DNA of 64,000 nucleotides from Microbacteriaceae bacterium (GTDB lineage: Bacteria; Actinomycetota; Actinomycetes; Actinomycetales; Microbacteriaceae). The position numbers were made by a program, and so were the translations under genes. The first letter of the stretch is position 1. Each line of letters opens with the position of its first letter. Under the pieces are notes generated by a model. That model ran no database searches. It had not been told where the DNA came from and worked only from the letters and a program-made list of their open reading frames with translations. The stretch covers positions 1 to 64,000 of the forward strand of contig WQZN01000003.1 of assembly GCA_009780695.1 (NCBI GenBank), read 5' to 3'. Shown in pieces: positions 19,601 to 28,790 of the stretch.

Positions 19601-21480
19601 CGCCGGCCGCGGGCAACACGTTCTTCGCGGTGAACTCGGACGGCACCGTCACGCTGTTCGCCCCGGCTGCGCCGTCGGCCTCGGCGACCGGCCCGGTCAG
19701 CGTGACGGTCACGACGCCCGAGGGCACGACCAACGCGGTCACGTACACCTACGACGTGATCACGGGCCAGGCGTCGATCACGGGCACGGCCCAGGTCGGC
19801 CAGACGCTGACGGCGGTGCCCGGCACGTGGGGCCCGAGCGGCGTCGTCGTCTCCAAGACCTTCGCGTGGTACGCGGGCGGCGCCCTGATCGGCTCGGGCA
19901 CGACGCTGGTCGTCCCGGCGAGCGCGGTGGGTCAGGTCGTCACCCTGAACATCACGGGGGCATCCGACGGCCCGAACGGCACCTACACGCCGGTGACCGC
20001 GACCGCCACGACGGCCGCCGTCGCGCCGGGCGCCATCATGGGCCAGGTCTCGATCAGCGGCACGCCGAAGGTCGGCCAGACGCTGACGGCGGTGCCGGGC
20101 ACGTGGAGCCCGTCCGACGCGGCGATCGCCTACACGTGGAAGCTGCCGAACGGCACCGCGATCGGCACCGGCACGACGCTCGTCGTGCCGGCATCCGCCG
20201 CGGGCCAAGTCATCACGGTCAGCGCGACGGGCACCAAGGCGGGCTACAGCCCGCTGACGGTCACCGCCTCGACGGCCTCGGTCGCCGGCGGCATCACCGC
20301 ACCCACGCCGACCATCACCGGCGACGCGCACGTCGGCGGCACGCTGGTCGCGAACCCGGGCACGCCGAACCCGTCGGATGCCACCCCGAGCTACAGCTGG
20401 ACGATCTGCGGCACCTCGACGGTGCTCGGCACCGCCCAGACGCTCATCGTTCCGACGAGCGCCTCGGGCAAGAACGTGTGCGTCGCGGTGACGTGGTCGA
20501 AGCCGGGCTACGCCTCGGTGACGAAGACCTCGGCGCCCAAGGCCGTCGCGGCCACGGGCTCGACCCCGACGGTCACGCGGCTCTGGGGTCAGGACCGCCT
20601 CGGCACCGCCCTCGCGGTCTCGCAGAACACCTTCCCCGTCGCCGGCAGCGCGAACGTCGTGTTCGTCGCGATGAGCACCAACTTCCCCGATGCGCTGTCC
20701 GCGGCCTCGGCGGCGGTCAAGCTCAACGGCCCGCTGCTGCTCACGCCGACGAACTCGCTGGCGTCGCAGGTCACGAGCGAGATCAAGCGCCTGCGCCCGA
20801 GCAAGGTCGTGGTCGTCGGCGGCCCGAACGCCGTCAGCCCGGCGGTGTTCAACCAGCTGAAGGCGCTCGTGCCGGGCACGATCCGCATCGGCGGCGCCGA
20901 CCGCTATGCGACCTCGCTGCTCATCGCGAAGTACGCGTTCGGCTCGTCCAACGTGCCCAAGGCGTTCGTGGCCACCGGCCTCGACTTCCCGGATGCGCTG
21001 AGCGCGGGCGCCTACGCCGGCTCGCACGACATGCCGGTGCTGCTCGTCAACGGCAAGTCGGGCGCGGCCCCGGCGGCGGTCACGAGCTGGATGCGCAGCG
21101 CGCACACCACGACGGTGAGCATCGCGGGCGGCACGGCGGCGGTGTCGCAGAGCATCCAGCACCAGCTGCAGACGACGACGGGGCATGTGGTCACGCGCTT
21201 CGGCGGCGCGGACCGCTACCAGACGAGCCAGCTGATCAACGCGCAGTTCAGCACCGCGCCGGTCGTGTACTTCGCGACGGGCAGCAACTTCCCCGACGCC
21301 CTCACGGGCGCTGCCGCGGCCGGCAAGGTCGGCGCCCCGCTGTTCGTCATCCAGCACGGCTGCGTGCCGGGGCCGGTCCTCACGGCGCTGCGCAACTGGC
21401 GCACGGGCACGGTGAAGATCCTCGGCGGCCCGGTCGCGCTGGCCAAGCCGGCGATCGAGAACCTGGCGGTGTGCCGCTGA
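13609..21480 (+). CDS. Giant secreted cell-wall-binding protein 2 with 16 IPT/TIG domains
   Basis: About 2623 residues. The GTG at 13609 is chosen because an AAGGGGAG RBS precedes it; a basic N-region and a hydrophobic signal peptide ending ALA-S (about residue 50) follow. Residues about 52-540: choice-of-anchor-G-like domain homologous to protein 1 (SEAEGQLL, NLNLG, NGLPANTHLL, QVVDIVVNVQE, ERALQLNLLP). Residues about 543-2048: sixteen IPT/TIG Ig-like domains of some 94 residues, each opening LxPNxGPxxGG-xVTxSG and closing TYTYVAAP. Residues about 2050-2318: three Ig-like repeats (VGQTLTAVPGTW). Residues about 2320-2623: three CWB_2 repeats (TRLWGQDRLGTA, IRIGGADRYATS, TRFGGADRYQTS). Likely a very long envelope-bound adhesin or self-association protein. 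The ligand is unknown. Confidence 0.88.
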   Translation: MSSVDGGHRRIRTALGGWFGRRAARRGMPLLAIAAVTAVVVAGTGAPALASPSDVSEAEGQLLTGGGLIDINGLAALAPAYSATPSGAAVSDSTLNLTAAGGVLGGINLNLGSGVQLPAGSTLANLLDIGVDGQHAATSVAGVAHAASGALTQAGTIDTSAGGDATKDSTVTLTPLLSAVPGASNIATDLTLQLGAIAAQADETGGASSATGAYEVSGGTLTVTSPLVSQLDSSLSSTLSNATATLNSALGSAGAVSAITGSLGPVTTALSNALSPVASVSNVKVSATVDTVDLSNVLATIGTVTSNGVSINLANGTISVDLGTLLGNGDGTLNGLPANTHLLTGSTVSGLLNGAINAAITALINQVDTAVTNELDGTNVNVVLTANVSTLVIPLATLDLKATGTVGQLLSGTPPFTVADNGSNLLGIIPVGNLITAVTTPLLDNVLPVVGTQLQSAVTGLTGNIGTLGTQLGSALGNTTTGLLSVVNQVVDIVVNVQERPGTFTTTGAGTPDLTERALQLNLLPGAGSPLATVNLASASVRGTVTLANLALSPSSGPTTGGTAVTVTGDNLGSATSLSIGGVTYAAGTAAAGNNQFTINSDGTLTFYTDAHAAGAVPVTVTNAQGTASAGNFTFLQVPANLALNPNQGPTAGGTTVTVSGTGLSNATSLTIGGNTLVPGTAPSATQFLINNDGTLTFVTPANAAGPVNVTVTNPNGTSAPVTYTYVAPPSALSLTPNQGPVAGGQSVTISGTNLANATQVSFGGTIFYLAGSTAAAANPGAPTFTQNAATGDIALSTPVASTAGAVNVTVTTAGGTSAPATYTYVAAPSALTLTPNEGPTTGGTAVTITGTAIAGATQVTVGGTAVTFTQDATGIHFTTAAHAAGPVGVVVTTVGGASAPQTFTYIPQPGALTLTPNAGPVAGGQTVTVSGTGLGGASSVDFGGTTFYPAGNAGNPAGAPTFTQNATTGDITLSTPAHAAGAVNVTVTTVGGTSPAAQYTYVAAPSGLALTPTAGPVAGGQQVTITGTGLGTASAVTFNGVQFTPGTPQAGNQAFVVNSDGSITLFTPASAAPGGVDVTVTNPGGTSAPLTYTYYNPPSVTSINPNQGPLTGGQTVVISGTDLGGATTVDFGGTTLYPAGDPSNPAGAPTFTQNPTTGDITVVTPAGSAAGPVTVTVNTPGGSSATSYTYVSAPTGLAIDPTEGPVGGGQTVDITGTAITGATQVDFGGTVYFPAGATGNPTGAPTFTQDSTGIHLLTPPAPGGTAQTVGVTVSTAGGTSAPVDYTYVAAPASLALNPNQGPAAGDQSVTVSGTGLDTATLVTFNGVAYQPGTAAIGVRQFTLNSNGTITLFTPPGTAGPANVTVTNPGGVGGPVVYTYVDQPAITGLNPDAGPVAGGQTVVISGSDLGGATSVDFGGTTFYPVGDTSAPSGAPTFTQNTTTGAVTLNTPAHAAGPVNVTVAAVGGTTPPQTYTYYNAPALASITPDQGPLSGGQTVTISGANLGGASSVDFGGTTFYPAGDPSAPSGAPTFTQSPTTGAITLATPSTSTAGPVNVTVTTPGGTSTLPYTYVAAPVISVAPDLGPVAGGTAVTITGSDLTGVSAVTIAGATFTPGTAAAGTTQFTVNADGSLTLYTPAHAAGPVNVTVTAVGGTSAPATFTYIAAPANLTLTPVAGPVAGGTLVTITGAGLTTATSIDFAGVVFTPGTAAAGVDQFTTSGGAITLYTPQHIAGPFDVTVTNPGGTSAPLTYTYYAVPAISGISPDQGPLSGGQTVTISGANLGGASSVDFGGTTFYPAGNAGNPVGAPTFTQDPTTGAITLSTPSTTTAGPVNVTVTTPGGTSSPSPYTYVAAPSSLALAPSHGPQSGGTAVTISGTNLGGASSVDFGGTTFYPAGNTGNPASAPTFTQNTTTGDITLSAPLSAAAGTVPVTVTTVGGTSAPVDYTYDPSPVLTTISPASGTTNGGNSVTLTGQNLADAATVAFGATTFTPAPTTSAPAAGNTFFAVNSDGTVTLFAPAAPSASATGPVSVTVTTPEGTTNAVTYTYDVITGQASITGTAQVGQTLTAVPGTWGPSGVVVSKTFAWYAGGALIGSGTTLVVPASAVGQVVTLNITGASDGPNGTYTPVTATATTAAVAPGAIMGQVSISGTPKVGQTLTAVPGTWSPSDAAIAYTWKLPNGTAIGTGTTLVVPASAAGQVITVSATGTKAGYSPLTVTASTASVAGGITAPTPTITGDAHVGGTLVANPGTPNPSDATPSYSWTICGTSTVLGTAQTLIVPTSASGKNVCVAVTWSKPGYASVTKTSAPKAVAATGSTPTVTRLWGQDRLGTALAVSQNTFPVAGSANVVFVAMSTNFPDALSAASAAVKLNGPLLLTPTNSLASQVTSEIKRLRPSKVVVVGGPNAVSPAVFNQLKALVPGTIRIGGADRYATSLLIAKYAFGSSNVPKAFVATGLDFPDALSAGAYAGSHDMPVLLVNGKSGAAPAAVTSWMRSAHTTTVSIAGGTAAVSQSIQHQLQTTTGHVVTRFGGADRYQTSQLINAQFSTAPVVYFATGSNFPDALTGAAAAGKVGAPLFVIQHGCVPGPVLTALRNWRTGTVKILGGPVALAKPAIENLAVCR
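15238..19755 (+). repeat. Array of 16 IPT/TIG-domain coding repeats
   Basis: Sixteen units of roughly 280 bp. Some are nearly identical at DNA level: 18082-18170 and 18916-19004 differ at one of 89 positions, and a third close copy begins near 19225. This implies recent duplication or gene conversion, and the array is expected to vary in length. Confidence 0.85.
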
Positions 21481-21501
21481 CATCGCGCAGGCGGTGATCG
21501 T

Positions 21502-21532
21502 GGGGCCCCGGGGATGTCATCCCCGGGGCCCC
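21502..21532 (+). terminator. Terminator after giant surface protein 2
   Basis: A 14-bp perfect stem (GGGGCCCCGGGGAT) with loop GTC starts 21 bp after the stop codon. It is followed by GC-rich sequence without a U tract, as in the terminator at 9963-9992. Confidence 0.8.
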
Positions 21533-21632
21533 GCGCATGTCATCCGTCCACAGCCCGCGTCGTGCCCGCGCGCGTCTCCACAACCGCGTCCACACGGCCC
21601 GCCGCACCCCGCTCGATGTCGCACCCCGCCGA

Positions 21633-21638
21633 TAGCAT
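21633..21638 (+). promoter_or_regulatory. -10 element of a probable leaderless dnaX promoter
   Basis: TAGCAT lies 7 bases before GTG 21646, the spacing expected if transcription starts on the start codon. This decides between GTG 21646 and the in-frame ATG 21637, which lies inside the box. Confidence 0.5.
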
Positions 21639-21645
21639 GGGGGAC

Positions 21646-24396
21646 GTGGTCACCGCCCTGTATCGCCGTTATCGGCCCGAGAACTTCGCCGAGATGATCG
21701 GCCAGGCGCAGGTGACCGATCCGCTCATGACGGCGCTGCGCACCAACCGGGTGAACCACGCCTATCTGTTCTCCGGCCCGCGCGGCTGCGGCAAGACCAC
21801 GAGCGCGCGCATCCTGGCCCGCTGCCTGAACTGCGCCGAGGGTCCGACCGACACCCCGTGCGGGAAGTGCCCGAGCTGCGTCGAGCTGGGCCGCGGCGGC
21901 CAAGGTTCGCTCGACGTCGTCGAGATCGACGCGGCGAGCCACAACGGCGTCGACGACGCACGCGACATCCGCGAGCGCGCGATCTTCGCGCCGGCCCGCG
22001 ACCGCTACAAGATCTTCATCCTCGACGAGGCGCACATGGTGACGCCGCAGGGCTTCAACGCGCTGCTCAAGATCGTCGAAGAGCCGCCCGAGCACGTGAA
22101 GTTCATCTTCGCGACGACCGAGCCCGACAAGGTCATCGGCACGATCCGCTCGCGCACGCACCACTACCCGTTCCGGCTCGTGCCACCGGCGATGATGCTC
22201 GACTACGTGCAGAAGCTCGTGACGGAAGAGGGCATGTCGGTGGCCCCCGGTGTGCTGCCGCTCGTCGTGCGCGCCGGCGGCGGGTCGCCGCGTGACACGC
22301 TGTCGCTGCTCGACCAGCTGATCGCCGGTTCCGAGGGCGACGAGATCGGCTACGAGCGCGCGGTCGCGCTGCTCGGCTACACGCACTCGGCGCTGCTCGA
22401 CGAGGTCGTCGAGGCGCTCGCCGCGGGCGACGCGTCGACCGCGTTCGCCGCGGTTGACCGCGTGATCCAGACCGGGCAGGACCCGCGGCGGTTCGTGGAA
22501 GACCTGCTCGAGCGGCTGCGCGACCTGATCATCATCGCCGCGGCCGGCCCCGACCGCGCCGCGGCCGTGCTGCGCGGCACCCCGGCCGACGAGCTCGAGC
22601 GCATGGGCCTCGAGGCACGCGCCTTCGGCGCCGCCGAGCTCTCGCGCGTCGCCGACATCGTGAACGCCGCCCTGACCGAGATGTCGGGCGCCACCTCGCC
22701 GCGCCTGCACCTCGAGCTGATGATCGCGCGGGCGCTCGTGCCGACCGCCGACGACGCGGGCTCGATGGCGCGCGTCGAGCGGCTGGAGCGGCGCGTCGGC
22801 GTGACGGATGCCGCGCCGCAGCGTGCCGGTGCTCCGGTCCCCGATGGTCGAGTAGCAGCGCCGCCTGCGGCGCCGCGTATCGAGACCCCGACTCCCGCAG
22901 AGCCGGCGCCGACCGCGCCCTCTGCCGCCCCGGCCACCGCGGGCGGTTGGTCGACGCCGGGCGTCACCGGCTGGGACGCGGCGCCGAGCCTGCCCCCGGT
23001 CGTCGAAGCCGCGAAGGCTGCGGCGCCGGTCTCCGACGGTCGAGTGGCAGCGCCGCCTGCGGCGCCGCGTGTCGCGACCCCCGCGGCCGCAGAGACCCCG
23101 GCCGCAACGACCCCGCCCGCCGAGCCGACGGTCGCTGCGGTGCCGTCGGGGCAGCCCTCTGCGGCGCAGCAGCGCGCGGCATCCGCGCCCGCTCAGCCGC
23201 CCGTCGGGCCCGTGACGCTGCAGCAGGTCAAGGACGCGTGGCCGCAGATCCTCGAGGCGGTGAAGGCCGCGAAGATGACCGCCTGGGTCGTCGTGTTCAC
23301 GGCCACGGTGCGCAAGTTCGAGGGCGACGTGCTGACGCTCACGTTCCAGAGCGAGAACGACGTCGCGAGCTTCCGGCCGCAGCAGGGCGTCGCGCAGAAC
23401 GTGAGCGACGTGCTGCGCGAGTCGATCCAGAAGGTGCTCGGCGTGCGGGTGAAGTTCGTGGCAAAGACCGCCGCCGACTTCGCCCAGTCGTTGAAATCCG
23501 ACGGGTTCGGCGTGACGCCGCCCGCCTCCGGGCCGATGACGCCATTGGGGGGCGACGCCCCAAAAGCACCGGCGGCTCCGGCTCAGACTGAGACGCAGCC
23601 GCGGCCCGCAACCACTCCGATCGTCGGGGAGCAGCCGCAGGCCGCGACTCGAGGTGTTCAGCCGGCCGACGCCGCCCTCGGTGCTTCGGCGCCTGCTGTG
23701 CCTCCTGCCGCGCCGGCCACTCCCGCGGCTCCGGTGACGAGCTGGGCCGTCGTCGCCATTCCCGATGGGGGAGCGACGGCACAGTCGGCCGAGAGCCCCG
23801 CCGCCGAGGCGCAGCCCGAGCCGAAGGCGGCACCCCCGGTGACCGCCGGGCCGGCCGAGGCATCCGCGCCGCCCGTGACCACGGGGTGGAACGTCGCCGC
23901 ACCCGCGGCTGTGCCGGCGCCCGCACCCACCCCCGCCGTGGCCGCTGCCGCTCTTGCCGACGACAACGACGGCTGGGCCCCCGCGGCACCCGCGGACGAC
24001 AACGACGGCTGGGCCGAGTTCGCGCCGAGCGACGACGACGCGCCGCCCTTCGAAGAGGACCCGGATGCCGGCCCGCGCCCGCAGACACCTCAGGTTTCAG
24101 CGGCATCCGCCCCCAGCGCAGCCGCCTCGAGCACCGGGGCGCGACCCGGCGCAGTGGCGCCCGGCGGCACCCCGTCCGCCACGCGACCCGTGGAGCAGAC
24201 CGAGCAGGCCACCGCCCGACCCGAGGCTGCCGCGCCGGCTCCGACAGCGCCGGCGGCTCCGGCATCCCCGGCCGCCCGCAAGGGTCCGAGCTTCTCGAGC
24301 GGCGAGCCGCAGCGCTACGGCGAGGCGGTCGTGCGCGAGATCCTGAACGCACGATTCATCGAAGAGCAGCAGCTCTCTGACAACGGGGGCCGTTGA
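21646..24396 (+). CDS. dnaX: DNA polymerase III subunits gamma/tau
   Basis: Clamp-loader ATPase, about 916 residues. Motifs: N-terminal [19 protein letters not shown], Walker [15 protein letters not shown], zinc-binding Cys (LNCAEG, CGKCPSC), Walker [11 protein letters not shown], then [24 protein letters not shown] and the sensor/arginine-finger region [14 protein letters not shown]. After about residue 380 it becomes a long Pro/Ala-rich linker, broken by a folded segment ([18 protein letters not shown], about 523-620). The linker contains two in-frame copies of the family A palindromic repeat, read as [12 protein letters not shown]. The stop overlaps the recR start by one base. The C-terminal third is longer and more degenerate than usual, consistent with repeat insertion. 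Confidence 0.95.
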   Translation: MVTALYRRYRPENFAEMIGQAQVTDPLMTALRTNRVNHAYLFSGPRGCGKTTSARILARCLNCAEGPTDTPCGKCPSCVELGRGGQGSLDVVEIDAASHNGVDDARDIRERAIFAPARDRYKIFILDEAHMVTPQGFNALLKIVEEPPEHVKFIFATTEPDKVIGTIRSRTHHYPFRLVPPAMMLDYVQKLVTEEGMSVAPGVLPLVVRAGGGSPRDTLSLLDQLIAGSEGDEIGYERAVALLGYTHSALLDEVVEALAAGDASTAFAAVDRVIQTGQDPRRFVEDLLERLRDLIIIAAAGPDRAAAVLRGTPADELERMGLEARAFGAAELSRVADIVNAALTEMSGATSPRLHLELMIARALVPTADDAGSMARVERLERRVGVTDAAPQRAGAPVPDGRVAAPPAAPRIETPTPAEPAPTAPSAAPATAGGWSTPGVTGWDAAPSLPPVVEAAKAAAPVSDGRVAAPPAAPRVATPAAAETPAATTPPAEPTVAAVPSGQPSAAQQRAASAPAQPPVGPVTLQQVKDAWPQILEAVKAAKMTAWVVVFTATVRKFEGDVLTLTFQSENDVASFRPQQGVAQNVSDVLRESIQKVLGVRVKFVAKTAADFAQSLKSDGFGVTPPASGPMTPLGGDAPKAPAAPAQTETQPRPATTPIVGEQPQAATRGVQPADAALGASAPAVPPAAPATPAAPVTSWAVVAIPDGGATAQSAESPAAEAQPEPKAAPPVTAGPAEASAPPVTTGWNVAAPAAVPAPAPTPAVAAAALADDNDGWAPAAPADDNDGWAEFAPSDDDAPPFEEDPDAGPRPQTPQVSAASAPSAAASSTGARPGAVAPGGTPSATRPVEQTEQATARPEAAAPAPTAPAAPASPAARKGPSFSSGEPQRYGEAVVREILNARFIEEQQLSDNGGR
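22846..22892 (+). repeat. Family A repeat inside dnaX, copy 2
   Basis: Starts GGTCGAGTAGCAGC, holds the stem GCGCCGC-CT-GCGGCGC, and ends CGCGTATCGAGACCCCGAC. It is the same element as in the pta-ackA gap, here translated in frame as [15 protein letters not shown]. Confidence 0.7.
23038..23082 (+). repeat. Family A repeat inside dnaX, copy 3
   Basis: GGTCGAGTGGCAGC, the same 7-bp stem core, then CGCGTGTCGCGACCCC. It is a slightly decayed copy in the same orientation and frame as copy 2, read as [15 protein letters not shown]. Confidence 0.65.
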
Positions 24397-24992
24397 TGTA
24401 CGAAGGCATCGTCCAAGACCTGATCGACGAACTCGGCCGCCTGCCCGGCATCGGGCCGAAGTCGGCGCAGCGCATCGCGTTCCACATCCTGCAGACCGAG
24501 TCGTTCGACGTCACCAAGCTCGCCGAGACGCTGCTCGCGGTGCGCGACAAGGTGAAGTTCTGCGAGGTCTGCGGCAACGTCTCCGAACAGGACCGCTGCT
24601 CGATCTGCCGCGACCCGCGCCGCAACCAGACCCTGATCTGCGTCGTCGAAGAGGCGAAGGACGTCGTCGCGATCGAGCGCACCCGCGAGTTCCGCGGCCT
24701 GTACCACGTGCTCGGCGGCGCCATCAGCCCGATCGACGGCATCGGCCCCGACGACCTGCGCATCCGCCAGCTCATGCAGCGCCTCGCCGACGGTTCGGTG
24801 GAAGAGGTCATCATCGCGACCGACCCGAACCTCGAGGGCGAGGCGACCGCGACCTACCTGAGCCGCCTGCTCAAGACGCTCGAGATCAAGGTCAGCCGTC
24901 TCGCGTCGGGCCTGCCCGTCGGCGGCGACCTCGAGTACGCCGACGAGGTCACCCTCGGCCGTGCGTTCGAGGGGCGTCGCGTCGTCGGGTAG
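24396..24992 (+). CDS. recR: Recombination mediator protein RecR
   Basis: DNA-repair protein acting with RecF/RecO to load RecA at gaps. The 198-residue length is normal. Visible: helix-hairpin-helix [20 protein letters not shown] at residues 12-31, C4 zinc finger ([18 protein letters not shown]), and the Toprim region ([16 protein letters not shown], then [21 protein letters not shown]). ATG 24396 overlaps the dnaX stop (TGATG), and a G-rich RBS lies in the end of dnaX, so the two are coupled. No ybaB/ebfC gene lies between them. Confidence 0.97.
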   Translation: MYEGIVQDLIDELGRLPGIGPKSAQRIAFHILQTESFDVTKLAETLLAVRDKVKFCEVCGNVSEQDRCSICRDPRRNQTLICVVEEAKDVVAIERTREFRGLYHVLGGAISPIDGIGPDDLRIRQLMQRLADGSVEEVIIATDPNLEGEATATYLSRLLKTLEIKVSRLASGLPVGGDLEYADEVTLGRAFEGRRVVG

Positions 24993-25008
24993 CACGGGCA
25001 TCCGCGGT

Positions 25009-25070
25009 GTCTCGCACGATCTGTCGCTCGCATGCGGGGGTCTGGGGTGACACATCCTGCGTTCTGCGTC
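25009..25070 (+). repeat. Left inverted repeat bracketing the phosphotransferase gene
   Basis: The inner 26 bp (25045-25070, GGGTGACACATC...TTCTGCGTC) matches the reverse complement of 26098-26123 at 25 of 26 positions. Outside that, similarity continues more weakly for about 35 bp. It lies just downstream of recR. Confidence 0.7.
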
Positions 25071-25125
25071 CGCGGGTGCGAGCCTCAGGCCACCCGTGCG
25101 TAGCGGGCAGCTGCAGAGGCGCTGC

Positions 25126-26064
25126 CTACACCGTCGCGAGCAGCCGCGCGATCGCCGCGTGGCCGGGCGGCCCCCAGGTCGGCTTGCCGCCGGGCAGGCC
25201 CTTGTCCCCGTTGTCGCCGACCTCGAGGCAGATGAGCGCCTTGAGCGCGGCCCAGCCGCGGGCGCGAGTGAGGATGCCGGGATCCCCGGCGACCGCACCA
25301 GCCAGCTCGAGATAGCGCGTCTCGAAGGCGTGCACGTCGTCGACGGTCGGCAGCAGCGTCCACCCGGCGGCCACATCCACGGCGGGGTCGCCGGCGCGCA
25401 CGTCCCCGAAGTCGACCACGGCCGCGAGCCCGCCGTCGCGGGTGAGCACGTTCGCCGAGTGCAGGTCGGCGTGCAGCCAGAGCGGCGGGCCAGTCCACTC
25501 GGGCGCGGCGACGGCCTCGTTCCAGACCCGGCGCAGGGCATCCGCCACACCCGCTGCGAGCAGCCCGCGGCCGTCGATCATGTCGAGGAAGTGGTCGAAG
25601 CCGCCCTGTGAGGCCGACAGCGCGAGCCCGCGGGTGTCGCGCCCGGCGAGCGCCTCGGCGGGGCCGGATGCCGGCACCGCCACGTGCAGCGCGGCCAGGA
25701 ACGAGGCGAGCGTCGCCGCCGAGGTGGTGCTCGGGCCGATCGGCGCGCGGTCGGCCGGGGTCCCGTCGACCCAGGTCGTGACGATCCAGTGCTTGTCGAG
25801 CAGCTCCGACGGGCGCCCGAGGCGCTGCGGAACGGGCACCGGCAGCGGCAGCACGCCGGCCAGCCCCGGCACGACCGAGTGCTCCTTCACGAGCAGGCCG
25901 CCCGTGTCATCCGCATGCCAGGGCAGCCGCACGGCGAGCTCGGAACCGAGCCGCCACAGCTGGTTGTCCCACCCGACGGCGCCGAGCGAGACCGGCAAGT
26001 GGGCGAGGTCGGGGTGCTGCGCGCGCAGCAACTCGGTCACGAGGTCGGCGGTGATCTCCTTCAC
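25126..26064 (-). CDS. Aminoglycoside phosphotransferase-family kinase
   Basis: APH/choline-kinase-fold enzyme, about 312 residues; substrate unknown. Motifs: catalytic LWLHADLHSANVLTRDGGL (HxDxxxxN, near residues 205-223) and the metal-binding VVDFGDVRAGDPAVDVA; N-terminal VGWDNQLWRLGSELAVRLPW resembles the family's nucleotide-binding start. GTG 26064 is chosen because a minus-strand TACCGT box lies 7 bases upstream (leaderless pattern); GTG 26073 is an alternative. The gene sits alone on the minus strand between recR and lysC, genes normally adjacent in relatives, and is bracketed by inverted repeats at 25009-25070 and 26098-26160, so it looks inserted. A resistance role is possible but not shown. 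Confidence 0.85.
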   Translation of the reverse strand: MKEITADLVTELLRAQHPDLAHLPVSLGAVGWDNQLWRLGSELAVRLPWHADDTGGLLVKEHSVVPGLAGVLPLPVPVPQRLGRPSELLDKHWIVTTWVDGTPADRAPIGPSTTSAATLASFLAALHVAVPASGPAEALAGRDTRGLALSASQGGFDHFLDMIDGRGLLAAGVADALRRVWNEAVAAPEWTGPPLWLHADLHSANVLTRDGGLAAVVDFGDVRAGDPAVDVAAGWTLLPTVDDVHAFETRYLELAGAVAGDPGILTRARGWAALKALICLEVGDNGDKGLPGGKPTWGPPGHAAIARLLATV

Positions 26065-26097
26065 ACGGGCCACGGTAACCACCAGCCCGGGGAAGCC

Positions 26098-26160
26098 GAC
26101 GCAGAACGCACGATGTGTCACCCGACGTCCGCACATTCGACTTGCACATCCTGCGAAATG
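26098..26160 (-). repeat. Right inverted repeat bracketing the phosphotransferase gene
   Basis: The inner part 26098-26123 is the inverted partner of 25045-25070 (25 of 26 positions). The outer part, to about 26160, is the weaker partner of 25009-25044. The element is of extragenic-palindrome or MITE-end type; no transposase is present. Confidence 0.7.
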
Positions 26161-26210
26161 CTGCCGACCGTGCGCGCGGCCCCCCGACGAAACCCGCGCG
26201 CGACGCGCCG

Positions 26211-26301
26211 TAGAATGGGCAGAATCACACCCGAGCCCAATTGAGGAGCAGCCGGTCCGCCCATTCGTGGGCGGAGCCCGCGAGAAGGAGAAACTGAGCC
26301 C
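26211..26301 (+). promoter_or_regulatory. lysC: lysC promoter and structured leader
   Basis: -10 box TAGAAT at 26211-26216 gives a leader of about 80 nt. It contains a purine-rich TTGAGGAG (26241-26248) and a strong 8-bp hairpin TCCGCCCA-TTCG-TGGGCGGA (26256-26275) with a stable UUCG-type tetraloop. AGAAGGAG (26283-26290) follows, about 11 bases before the GTG. The leader could regulate lysC; no known riboswitch was recognised. Confidence 0.5.
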
Positions 26302-28679
<2,378 letters not shown>

Positions 28680-28689
28680 GGCGCGCTCC

Positions 28690-28725
28690 GCCGGTCGACT
28701 GAGCCGCTTGCGGCGAATGCGCCGG
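28690..28725 (+). repeat. REP-like element, family B copy
   Basis: CCGGTCGACTGAGCCG...GCGAATGCGCC resembles the GGTCGACTGAGCGAAGCGAATGG units at 44275-44357. It lies between asd and mqo. A diverged copy. Confidence 0.4.
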
Positions 28726-28778
28726 GTTGGCTAAGGCCGCCCGCGGCCGCACGGAAACCAGACCCCGGAGCCGCCCGT

Positions 28779-28784
28779 TAGGAT
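28779..28784 (+). promoter_or_regulatory. -10 element of a probable leaderless mqo promoter
   Basis: TAGGAT ends 6 bases before the mqo GTG, and there is no Shine-Dalgarno sequence. This fits leaderless transcription. Confidence 0.5.
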
Positions 28785-28790
28785 CGAACG

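Noticed and set aside
15238..19755. Possible CRISPR or tandem satellite array
   Set aside because: Units are about 280 bp, protein-coding IPT/TIG domains, with no short direct repeats and unique spacers.
17545..21483. Very long Arg-rich minus-strand frame opposite giant surface protein 2
   Set aside because: Antisense shadow caused by high third-position GC; composition is Arg/Ala/Gly noise without domains.
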